DNA of 64,000 nucleotides from Incurvaria masculella (Eukaryota > Arthropoda > Insecta > Lepidoptera > Incurvariidae): assembly GCA_946894095.1 (NCBI GenBank), contig OX335655.1, positions 6,510,001 to 6,574,000 of the forward strand. Direction: 5' to 3'. A program made the position numbers and the translations under genes. The notes beneath the pieces were generated by a model. The model saw only the letters and a list, made by a program, of their open reading frames with translations, was not told the origin of the DNA and did no database searches. Below are positions 20,261 to 31,200 of this stretch, in pieces (position 1 is the stretch's first letter; every line of letters starts with the position of its first letter).

Positions 20261-22069
20261 AACATGTACCGGAAGTGCTTCGAATTTTGGCCTTTTTCTA
20301 TTGGAATTTTATGAAATATTTACTAATTAGTAGTATTTTTTTCACATAGAAATTAAGAGATTTCTTAATTTAATAAATGTAAATGTAATACTTGTGTACC
20401 ATATGGGTTTTTTTGACATATTACAATAGCAAACAAAATGATTATGTACTATCACGCAACAGGAATGTACACGGAGCAAAAAATACAAATAAAAACAGAC
20501 CGTATCATGAGATTTGTAATAGAAGTAATATGGAAAAAGAGCTGTCAAAGATGTACAAACGGCATGAGCCTAACCGCCGTGCATACGTTTTCCTTGCAAA
20601 TGCCAATGCCGACTGTGGCGTTGAGGGTGATGCGCTCTATACATGTAAAGGAGTGCATCTCTTTCTAGGAATTGCCAGGTTGAAACTATTATTGGCATGC
20701 AAAAATCATCAATAGTAATAAAGTTTATTATTTGCTAGATTTATTATGTAAGATGAAATTTAACATTTCATTTTTTGTGCCTAAAATTAATAAACCTCAA
20801 AATGTTCAAATTGGAATTAATCATTTCAAAGATAACGTAATACATTTGGCAAAACAATTAAACAAATGATATGCACTCGTGATTATGGTGAAAATATTTT
20901 CGAAATAAATGTACATGTACTATATTCTATAACTAAATCTCAAAATTATTGTCACACAGCGAGCCACAGATACTGTGTTTTTTCGGAGGCGTGCACATTC
21001 CTGTTGTAATAACTTTCATGCACTAGCACAGACATGACAAATACATTCATAGAGAAGTTTGTATCATATGAAAATCATGATACCAGAAGTTGCCATATTT
21101 ACAAAATACAATATGCTTGGTCATTGAGTGGCTAGGCGATTGATTGGGATTCAATAGGTCGCTTATTTTAGTTCAAATAAATACTTTATCACAATGATTA
21201 TTTTTAGGGTAGCAATGTCTAAATATTGCGGTACAAAACATTGTTAGCTGGCAAATTAGGTAGGTGTGTATGTATGTTTGTTGCAAAAGATGTTGAACTA
21301 CAATTTTATGTTGAGAGATTTATTGAAACTGCAATATGGCTTATGTTTAAGTATTTATACAAAAGTAAGGTATTTTTTAATTTTTACGGTGTCATTCCAC
21401 CCGACATTTGATAGACATGTTTCTCTACCCAGAGAGCAGAGATAAATATCAGATTAGATATTTCCTGTTAGTTGAGTTTTTTGTATTCTGTACTGCTCGC
21501 CATAGTAAAGCATCATTTGGTTTGATAATCCACAATGATGAGTTGTACTTGTAATATTAGATTAGTAACGCACTCTTCCGTGCTTTCTTTGCATTTGATT
21601 GTAATACGATTTAAGTTAGTTCAGAAATTATTTTAGCAAGTTACATATTAGGTTATGTATATTTTAATATCTTTTTTTTAGGATCGAAAGAACTTATCGA
21701 GGTAAGAACTAACTGATGTGAAAAATTAGTGTTGCATAGAAACATTATTTTTAACGTTATTTTACTGTAACCCACCATTATGATTTTTTTAGCAACTATC
21801 TCTCAATGGGGATCATTTATTCGACTCAACGTTTAGCTGTCAATTTATTATACAAAATAGAACATAGTGAATGTAGAAATTTGCTTTATTCATGAAATTT
21901 TACAATAATACAAGTTGTGGCACCCAAATCCGCTCGGGACAACATCCAAAACATTTTTTCCCGGACAAAAAGAACATATTTCACTCTCTAGCCATTAAAT
22001 TTGATATAAAGTACTTTGAAACATTGCTGTGTTTCTGTATTTAAACATTCAGAAACAAAGCATATCTAT
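20261..22069. other. Intergenic, nothing recognised
   Basis: AT-rich. Only short frames without family features. Confidence 0.45.
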
Positions 22070-22734
22070 GTCCCTATACAAAACCAGTTTACTAATCATT
22101 TGAAAACAACTGTTCCAAGATGTTTTCGAAACTGTGGCACAGTTTCATATGCACAGCGCCATCTGGTGCTAAAGTTTGGCAGCGTTCCTCCCCATTGAAT
22201 CGACATTTAATACCTGCTTGATGCAACAAATATCTGTTTTTTTATGAAAAGTATCCAATTTTTTTTAATTTTTTTTATTATTATTTGAAACTGCAATCTG
22301 TCAGTTTATAGACATTTATCAGTTTTTTTGTTAGGAATAGTTGTCTTGAGTGTGGCAAATGTCCAATGACATTTCCACAAAAGTACACAGCTTATAAGAC
22401 TATGCTGTTATTAGGTCTTAGGGTGCCCTTCTCCTCAGTCTAGTGAAGACCCTCCTCGGTTTCATCAAGTTTGAGGCTAATTTATTTGGGTGTTCATCGA
22501 GTCTTGATTTGTATGCTGCTGTTTTTGTTTAATCCAATTAAAGCAAAAATAAAATGTTCAAACACATTTTGTTTTCTCTGTGGTTTGACCCAGGATACAT
22601 TTACGGAAGAAACAAAAACATGCAGACACAGATATTTGTTGATTAATATTAGCTAACAAATATCAAATAAATTGAAACATTGGTTTTTAATTGATTAGTA
22701 AACTACGTTTGCATGGGGAGCGGGCCCATCTTAA
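22070..22734. mobile_element. Degenerate TTAA MITE with internal insertions
   Basis: Blocks such as GTTTACTAATCATTTG, TTTTCTCTGTGGTTTGACCC, CAGACACAGATATTTG and AGTAAACTACGTTTG match the MITEs at 38869-39243 and 42026-42402. It ends at TTAA 22731-22734. A segment at 22410-22510 is an inverted match of 41205-41305, implying another insertion. Confidence 0.55.
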
Positions 22735-22811
22735 GAAGAACAATTCAACACTTGCAGTTATAATATTTATAATATTAGTAAAATATATCTTTTATTTCAC
22801 AAAAAAATCCA

Positions 22812-22950
22812 TATTATTATTAAAATGTTTCGGAGTGTTATGAATCGCTTACTTGTTTAAATCACTTTTCGTCCACCGCATTGTGGACTTCTTCGACTTA
22901 AACAAATAAGCGATTGATAGCACTGTATCCGAAAACATTTTATTAATAAT
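22812..22950. repeat. Long imperfect hairpin
   Basis: Left arm AAAATGTTTCGGAGTG...AATCGCTTACTTGTTTAAATC pairs with right arm GACTTAAACAAATAAGCGATT...CCGAAAACATTT. The loop itself contains GTCCAC CGCATT GTGGAC. Most likely a foldback MITE. Confidence 0.65.
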
Positions 22951-24012
22951 GTTTAACAACAGTGAAAGTCTAAACAAACAAGATCTATATTATTCAACTA
23001 CTTTCAAAGTTTCAAGGGTTTTCTGACAAAAAATAAATTTTTCGTTTCCTAACTGCACGATGGTGCGATTTTCTTATGTTCTAATAAAACTTGGCAGAAA
23101 ATCCAACACGCCCTCTACGCTCTACACTGAGCCTATTTCCCATTGAAATAAACTAAGTCTAATGGAAAAAAAACTGCATTATTATAACATTGGTTTTATT
23201 TATTCTGCCACTTCTCGAGATATCTGCTTCTATAATGTGTGGTCAACTTGCAACAACTGTGAAAGTGAGTGTATCCTGCATGTACGGTCAATGTACCTTT
23301 GTATATTAAAAGGCAGCTTTCATAATACATAAAATTAAGATTTTATGTTATTGCAAGGATAATACCTGGTTAGTTTAACTAGCGAAATCTTTTTAATTAG
23401 AGATTTTTCAGTTATTATTTTATATTGTACTATTCTCAAGTAACTAAAATGAATATGTGAATTGAAATTTATTCTCCACGATTTTACCTTATATTTTAAG
23501 GTTGTCCAATAAACATTATTATCAGTGCATATGACCATTTGCAGGTGAACATGTTGAATAAAAATTACATAAATCATCTTAATCGTGATATGATACAAAC
23601 ATTTAAAAACTGTATACATTATCAGAAGTATTTGTGTTCACTAGTATTTTTGAATGGAGGATGTATAAGATTTTTGGATACACCTCAAGGGGATACCTGT
23701 GAATTCTTTATACATAGATATGAGATTTTTAAATAAATAGACGGGAAATGCTATGTGAATGCTAACTTCCCAGCATGTTTTTAAGTTTACATAACTATGT
23801 ATTTTGTGCAGCATTTTAAAAATATACGAACCAATAGTTTGTACATTCTTGAATTATAATTCCCTCTTTTAATTTGAAAATAAATAAAAATGAGTAAGAA
23901 CGGTTTTTTATTAATCATTCACGAGTAGAAGTCACCAGATTTGAATTAAAAAAAAGTTACTGATGAGCTGATGATTGTTTTGGGCCACTGTGTCATGTAC
24001 ATTCTGATAATG

Positions 24013-24830
24013 TACAGGGTCCGTCACTCGAAGTGTTACCTATCGAAAAATATGTTATTTGGTTAATTGAAGTATGGTTTTTTAAAAATTGTATCAAAAT
24101 GCTAAAAAAAAACATTTAATTTTAAGACAATCATTGTAATTGTTCGATATAGCCTCCTTTGGCACGGATAATGGCACCAAGTTCTCCGGCAAAGGCATTG
24201 CAGGCTGCACGAAGATGGGTTTGCGGTATTCTGTTCCATTCCCGAAGGAGCGCTGCTATCAGAGTATCCACACTTTCATATCTTTTTGTTGACACGGCAG
24301 CCTCCAAAATGGACCATACCGAGAAGTCCATTGGATTCAAGGCTGGAGAGTACCACTGTTCTGAAGAAATGAACTAAGTAACGTGGTTCTGTAAAAAAAA
24401 ATGTGTCAGGCGAGCTTTGTGGGATGGTGCTGAGTCTTGTTGGAATGCCCAGCTGTTCGTACCGAATTGCTTGCGTGCGCACGGTATGCGCATCATTTAA
24501 CACCTTGTGCTGTTACACTTGCTGGTTGACTTTGACGCCCTTCTCGATAAACACGAGTGTAGAACTACCCTTTGAGGTCACTGCAGCCCAGACCATAACA
24601 GAAGCAGGCGCTTGCTTACGATCAATTGTCAAAATTCTCGTTGGACTTGCCCTGCAGCCAAACACGATCATTTTGTTTGTTTAGATACTGTTGGACCGAA
24701 AACATTTTTTCTTCAGAAAAAACAACGTTTTCACGTTTGTGCTGTTTTGCTGAACTGGCCAATGTTAAAATATGACAAATCCGAGTGCAGTGTACTGTCT
24801 ATGGATGATGAATAAACGTAAAGTAAAAAA
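24013..24830 (-). pseudogene. mariner/Tc1-type (maT-like) transposase relic
   Basis: On the minus strand, 24340-24131 encodes NPMDFSVWSILEAAV, then RAACNAFAGELGAIIRAKGGYIE, the usual end of a DD37D-type transposase. Further upstream, 24720-24500 shows fragments KNVVFSEEK and NKQNDRVWLQG, followed by WAAVT-like sequence in shifted frames. Several stops and frameshifts. The CAGGGTCCGTCA block near 24016 may be an end repeat. Confidence 0.75.
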
Positions 24831-24942
24831 AGTATTACAATACAGGACTGTCTATTTAGTAATCAAGGGTAATATAGAAATTTATTTCCCTGTTAGGTAG
24901 ATAGTTTTTATTTCAACAACCCTGCATAATCAAAAGCACAGA

Positions 24943-26143
24943 TTATTGTGAGTATGTCTCGGCCAGTTTCGGAAACACTGAAGTTTTCCAAAAATGCGTG
25001 GACTTTTCTAGAAGTTCCATACAATAGTTTTCATCGTAATCTTCTTCAAATATCTCTACATTCTTATTTATTTCAAAATTTCCATCAGCAACACAAAATA
25101 GTCCTTTGACTTTATTACATAAAAACATTTGCAGTTGAATTTCAGCCTTACATTTATTTGTGAGAAGACTATTTTTATTGAAACTTTCTTGGCCTTTCTT
25201 TTTTGTGGGACATTTTATTTTTATTACGTACTCAAGTGTCAAACCATCTGGACATGCACCTAGATGAGGCCAGGCGGGTTTTAGAAAGAGACCACCATTT
25301 TCAATGATTATTTTCCTTCTTTTGGCTACTTCTGCTCTGACATCGGGTTTTAAGCGTTGGCCTCTTTTCATGGCCATAGTTTCTGGTACAGACGCACCAA
25401 ATATTTGTTCTATCAACGCACCATCGGGAGTCTTGCATTGTGCAGTTTCAAATACTTCAGATGCGGTAACTCTACAATACCTTAACTCATGCCATAGTGG
25501 TGAACTAGCTTGACAAACCGTTGCTTCTTCTACTTTGTGACATTCTTCTAGGGTAATTTTTTTTGAGCAATAATGAATAAAATCATCTGCACTGTGTACA
25601 TCACTTCCTTCTTTAATGTATTCGTAAATGAGTTTATGTAAAGAAATTTTTTTAAACTCATTCTCTGTAACATATGCTGATAACTGATTTTCAATAGAAT
25701 TTCCTTTAATAAAACGCACAACCGCTTGAAAAAACTGGTCTCCAAGAGTGTTTTTGGAAAATTCAATATTATTATCACCAGTTGTATTTGAACTGGAACC
25801 CATTTCTTTAGATTTTATAAATTTAAGAGTTTGACCTACAGTAACCAGCTCTGGTTTTGCCCAATAACATTTTATTTCAGTGGGAGACGGTTCCTCGCTG
25901 CGTCTATGAAGCCACATCAGAAATGCTACGCTATGTTTGCAGGCTCCCTTTTGAGCAGCACAGTTATTACATTCCACGGTTAAAACCATCTCTTCTTCTT
26001 CATCACATGTAAATGTGCAGCAAGACGGTTTAGTTTTTATGCTATGTTCTGGTGTTATTTTTCCTTTAACCGTACAAACATGCCCTGACCTCTGGACTTG
26101 AACAAATCCTACAGCACCATCTCCGTAGGTTTCACGTGCCGAT
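24943..26143 (-). CDS. Exon 2 of the SWIM/YqaJ-like gene
   Basis: Acceptor TTTATAG on the minus strand, 1201 nt: one base completing Arg48, then 400 codons including the stop. Holds the SWIM-like finger and the whole nuclease-like domain. Confidence 0.8.
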
Positions 26144-26649
26144 CTATAAAACGAAATAAATAAGTGAAAAAATGTTTGCCATAAGTAAGTATATAGTTGT
26201 GCAATGAAATGTAAACTTAATATTCAATCAAAAATTAAATTACCCCTTACGTATCCATTAAATCTTATAGGTTCAAAAATGTTTAGGAGCTGCCCGAGAA
26301 TGAACGGAAAAAATCATTTGTTCATCAATATTTCATTCATAGCTTCTGTCGACTACGTCCCTGATACTCAGAAAGTCCTTGTCATACTAGATTGGAGAGG
26401 CATATGTCCCGCAGTTTAATGTTTCAGTAATTACAAAACAGAAAGGGCTCGATATAATTATGATATGTTTTTATACTTGGTAGGTATATAAATGAGGTAC
26501 CCTTACCTTTGTAGTTTCCAACCACGAATTTCAGCACTGGTGAACTTCAAATGATTACTTAGATAATCAAACAACATGAAAGAATCCACTTTTGGAAGAT
26601 TATCGGATTGAGCTTGAACAAAACCAGCTTCTACTTTATAAGTAGGCAT
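24943..26649 (-). CDS. SWIM-like zinc finger plus YqaJ/lambda-exonuclease-like protein
   Basis: Two exons, 26649-26507 and 26143-24943, join in phase (AG|A) into 447 residues plus stop. N-terminal residues 1-95 contain VEAGFVQAQSDNLPKVDSF and TSAEIRGWK, a conserved leader of an arthropod multi-copy family. SWIM-like ligands are C106, C109, C116 and H118. Residues 260-420 match the YqaJ/lambda-exonuclease fold: SPLWHELRYCRVTASEV, KRGQRLKP, GACPDG and IKIKCP. By the lambda exonuclease scheme, D347 and K358 are kept, but the two expected glutamates are K313 and K356, so nuclease activity is doubtful. The gene lies in the gap between l(2)gl and the zinc-finger gene. It may be a host gene or a passenger of a transposon; the intron argues against a recent retrocopy. 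Confidence 0.8.
26507..26649 (-). CDS. Exon 1 of the SWIM/YqaJ-like gene
   Basis: Starts ATG (MPTYKVEAG), donor GTAAGG on the minus strand at 26506. The frame stays open upstream for about 33 more codons, but MPTYKVEAG fits the start of the family best. Confidence 0.7.
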
Positions 26650-27107
26650 TTTGATACAGGTTCTGTGGATTTCCAGAACAAGTCCAGAATGTAGATGTTC
26701 CCACAGAACATATAATGAAATTCCGGGCACAGTGTAGGCATAGATCAATTATACTATGGTGTATGTAGGTCTTTCCCGAACTTTTTGGTGCACATATATA
26801 ATACTGTGGTTCTGTGTGGCTGTCAAAAGGCAATAAGCGCTACCAAAGAATATATAATTTCGGGGAAGTCCCTACGGCGCGGGGCGGCGCTCTACCACCC
26901 ACTGACTTTGTATAGACAGTATGAAAGGAACTCCATGCGGTTTACAGTGACGTGTTTGAACATTGATTAACTAGGCAGTCTCTTCGTGCAATCGGGGCTC
27001 AGCTGTCGTTTCATGAGAACGAATGTGTTGTGACTCACAAGGTCACAGTTGAGAATTTCATGAATAAACCCCCAGAGCACGTTGTCCGAACACAGCAGTA
27101 TTATTAT
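26650..27107. other. Upstream region of the SWIM/YqaJ-like gene
   Basis: Contains TATATAAT-type sequence near 26790 and a GC-rich patch at 26873-26900. No feature can be firmly assigned. Confidence 0.35.
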
Positions 27108-27430
27108 TCACCTAAATTGGCGTTTACGGCAAACCGATCGACTGACGTTTTCTGTCAACTCCATACAAGTTTTTACTACATATTCTGTGGTTTTACTTCT
27201 TCAAGCTGTCAAAGTCAAACTCGGACTTCCGATTTGTATGAAAATGCGAAGTCAACGTAAACGGCAACGTCGACGTATTTACGGCAACGTTGAGTAAGCT
27301 GTCAAATCAAGCTCGGACTCGCAAATGTTAGTTCGAATAACGCCCACTGCGCGCGCTCTTCAATTTCTCCATACACTTGAAAACTCCAGTCGATCGGTTT
27401 GCCTTAAACGCCAATTTAGGTGATAACTGA
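27108..27430. mobile_element. Foldback MITE copy 1 of the 27-kb cluster
   Basis: Begins CACCTAAATTGGCGTTTACG and ends with the complement AAACGCCAATTTAGGTG. The arms pair over more than 60 bp; the interior is shared with 11951-12266. Confidence 0.75.
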
Positions 27431-27628
27431 GACTTCGGGTACGCTTACTCACCGTTGTCGTAAATACTTCGACGTTGCCGTTAAACGCCGACTCCGCGTT
27501 TTCATGAAAATCGGAAGTCCGACAGCTTGAAGAAGTAAAACCACAGAATATAAGTAAACATTTGTATGGAGTAAAGCCAATTTAGGTGCGAATTCAGACT
27601 GAACACAGAGTGGGCAGTCTGAGTTGTC
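27431..27628. mobile_element. Foldback MITE copy 2 (half element)
   Basis: Only the right half of the family is present (GCTTACTCACCGTTGTCG through GCCAATTTAGGTGCG). It is followed by CACAGAGTGGGCAGTCTGAG, the extreme end repeat of the next copy. Confidence 0.65.
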
Positions 27629-27965
27629 ACCTAAATTGGCGTTACGGCAAACCGATCGACTGGCGTTTTCAAATGTATGGAGAAATTGAAGAGCGCGCGC
27701 AGCGGGCGTTAAGCGAACTAACATTTGCGAGTCCGAGCTTGATTTGACAGCTTACTCAACGTTGCCGTAAATACGTCGACGTTGCCGTTTACGTCCACTC
27801 CGCGTTTTCATACATATCGGAAGTCCGCGTTTGACTTTGACAGCTTGAAGAAGTAAAACCACAGAATATCTAGTAAAAACTTGTATGGAGTTTGGAGAAA
27901 ACGCCAGTCGATCGGTTTGCCGTAAACGCCAATTTCGGTGAGAACTCAGACTGCCCACTCTGTTG
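27606..27965. mobile_element. Foldback MITE copy 3, longest form
   Basis: Starts AGAGTGGGCAGTCTGAGTTG and ends AACTCAGACTGCCCACTCT, so both extreme ends are present; inside these is the same CACCTAAATTGGCG palindrome. It ends less than 200 bp before the first coding exon of the zinc-finger gene. Confidence 0.75.
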
Positions 27966-28155
27966 TCAAACGTATTTGCAAATTGCAATGATAGGTTTGA
28001 CCACAGAACATATATTTATGTTCTTGGGTTTGACAACATCAGTGTAATCTGGTGTAATCATCATTTGATATCAATTTTGTATCGAGGCAGGGCAGGATTG
28101 TATTATTTTTTGTGTGCAGGCAATTGTTGATTAGTGGACTGCAGTGGCATGTGGC

Positions 28156-28272
28156 ATGGCGTGCGGGGTGTGCGCACGTGAGGCGCGGCCTGGCAAGCGG
28201 CTGCCAGACGTGCGGCGCGGCCGCGACGCCGCCGCTGGCTTGGAGATGATGCATTTCTGTCTCGACATTCAG
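28156..28272 (+). CDS. ZAD-ZNF exon 1 (ZAD first half)
   Basis: ATG in context TGTGGCATGG; 39 codons MACGVC...MMHFCLDIQ. Donor GTCCCG is weak, but the join to exon 2 rebuilds a ZAD in phase 0. A good acceptor (TTTTTTGTGTGCAG) at 28117-28119 suggests an upstream non-coding exon. Confidence 0.78.
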
Positions 28273-31200
28273 GTCCCGCGTGTTTCTTTTTTTGATAGTT
28301 CAAAATACCTAAGTTTGTTAAATTATGAATATTCCAAATGCCAAACAGAGATTCCTGGCCTTGCCTGCAGTGGGACTGTAGATAAAATTGTTAAGTCAAG
28401 TTTCCTCTACAGCTACGCCGAATATTTCCTTACTAAATCGTATTTATAAAAAAAATATGGTTAGTCTGGGTTAGTTAGTCTGCATATTAAATTTTGGCTG
28501 TTCACTTCTACCACAATAGATATATAGCTGTACGACCAGGGCCACAGCAGTAGCTCAATTCAAGCTATTTTTGAGATAAATATCTTCCCTCCATCGCGAA
28601 ACCACGGGCTTAGAGCCCATTCAAGCAAAATATGCCTGAAATCGGGATTTTTAATGGAGCTGAGCTACTGGATGTAATCCTACATATATTCTGTGGTTCT
28701 ACTCTGAATTCAACTAAATAAATCGTTCTTTTTATTTACATTTTAAAGTCATACATCATTTAAATATACATACATAGATGCCCTCAGCGGCGCTTTCTTG
28801 GAGGGGTACACAGAGATGATAGAGGGCCATACGGTACGATCACTGCCCCTTTCGCTTCAACTGCAGACATACATAATTTCATACATGCATTTCATACAAG
28901 AATTTCATTGATTTGGTCGCGTTACGTTCTCCTAGGTCGCTCGGCCACGACACTACCATTCACTTCTGCTCTGTTAATTTCCTTGTCAGCCTCGAAGCAA
29001 AAAAAAAACACCAAGTGACCTATTACCTGCTATTACCCTATTACCTAATATCCAAAACGAACCGGACAAGAGTCCACCACTGCTCTAGCACTAATAGGCC
29101 CGTCCCCGGACGGTTTGAGAAACACATGAAATCCGAAATGATTATTTTTTTCTCAGAAATATACAATTTCATATTTATATGCTTACATTAAGTTTGCAAC
29201 ATTGAGTGGGGCCCGGAAGATAGAAAAAAAAATTAAAATGTATAAAAAAATATATATCTCCTAAACAAATATTTAGAAATGGTATTATAGAAATGTATTT
29301 GTTAACTCTTTTAAGGCGTAATGTAACGGCGAATTTGCAACAATTTACCAATTACGGAAATATATTTAAAAAAATGTTTTTACTAAAAAAAATCTATGCT
29401 GAGAACCTTACTTGCTATGGCTACCTTTCTTTCTAGAATATGTAAACAAAATTATATTCTTTATCCTGTAAAGTTTTTAGAATGTTGCAAGTCTTAGAAC
29501 AGTATTTTTTTTTAAATCCAAACTTTCTAATGCTATAAACGGCAAACAAAAAATCAGAAATAAGATTTCCATCATTCAGTGTTAACATAAATCAATTGTG
29601 AACATTTCCCTAATTTTGCAACATCGCAAGAAGTCTGGAACAAGGTAAAAATGAATTAAATCTGCAAGCGTTTTACAGGTGCCGCTCTCACAGGTGTATT
29701 TGTTGCGCAGCCATATGCAGACATTTATCAGTTGTAATTGTATGAGTGAGTAGGCAGCGGCACGGGGAGACGGACGGAGGACGCTATCGCCGGGTGGTGC
29801 GGGGCGGGAGTGGCACGTGCGTGCGACAGTTACATGTGTAGGTACTTTCGGGTATTACGTCTTGGAAGACGCAATATCCACGAATGGTATTTTAGATGGT
29901 TCGGACCCAGCCTAGCAGTATATTCTTACAGTAATTATTTTACGGGGCTCTTTCTTTATTTCATATGTTCTTGCTTCACGGTCGAATAATAGATATTTAT
30001 TTTATTTATTTAGCATGAGTGACCCTTGCGAGCCGTGCACATTTTATAACATAAATTAATTATCTTAGAGTTTATAATAAAAAATAATCATAAATACATT
30101 ATTAAAATTCACAATACATTTTCAATACATAATCTGGTTCAATAAATGTCAATATTAAATTATTCTAAATTACAATTAAAATTATTGAAAAATTCTTCTA
30201 TATTATAAAACGGGTTACTTAACAAATATTCTTTTAAATTAATAAAAAAATTGGTTATTGTTAAAAATTGTTTGATGGAAATAGGTAAATGATTGTAAAT
30301 TTTTACTCCAGTATAAAAAGATTAATTCTTAAACAATAAACATTTTGGGCCTTTTGGTCGAAAACTGTCGTTATTTCTTAAGTCATATATCTGCAATTTC
30401 TTCACTTTATCTAAGTATTAGTTTTTCTTATATACTCCAATGCATATTATATTACAGTCATGATTTTTTAGGGTTCCGTACCCAAAGGGCGAAAACGGAA
30501 CCCTATTACTAAGCCTCCGCTGTCCGTCCGTCCGTCCGTCCGTCCGTCCGTCCGTCCGTCCGTCCGTCCGTCCGTCCGTCCGTCCGTCCGTCCGTCCGTC
30601 CGTCCGTCCGTCCGTCCGTCCGTCCGTCCGTCTGTCCGTCTGTCACAGGGCTGTATCTCAGTAACCGTAACAGATAGACAGCTGAAATGTTCACAGAGTG
30701 TGTATTTATTTTGCCGCTATAACAACAAATAGGTAAAATTAAGAAATAATTAAAATTAAATTAAACAAAAAATCTGATTTTTTTTATACATTTTTTATGA
30801 TGGAACCCTTCATGTGCGAGTCCGACTCGCACTTGGCCGGTTTTTTATTTTACGAAAAGGGGTCGGCAACTTTCGTCATATTTTGCTCCACAAATAATTC
30901 GTATAACTTTCTTTTGAAGGATGAGAATACTTTTTTAGGGTTCCGTACCCAAAGGGTGAAAACGGAACCCTATTACTAAGCCTCCGCTGTCCGTCCGTCC
31001 GTCCGTCCGTCCGTCCGTCCGTCTGTCCGTCTGTCACAGGGCTGTATCTCATGAACCGTAATAGGTAGGCAGCTGAAATTTTCACAGAATGTGTATTATT
31101 TTTGCCGCTATAACAACAAATAGGTAACATTTAAGAATAATAAGAATTAAAGGGGGTCCCCATACAAAAAACGTGATTTTTTTGTGTTAAATCTTGTTCG

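Noticed and set aside
20392..20715. 107-residue plus-strand frame downstream of l(2)gl
   Set aside because: AT-rich composition unlike the exons here and no recognisable domain.
24403..24815. Plus-strand frames of 93 and 67 residues
   Set aside because: They are antisense to a decayed mariner/Tc1-type transposase.
26785..26970. Small frame upstream of the YqaJ-like gene
   Set aside because: Wrong strand for the gene, no motif, and partly low-complexity.
30509..30694. Repetitive TDGR-type protein
   Set aside because: Translation of the (GTCC)n microsatellite inside a known type of repeat.
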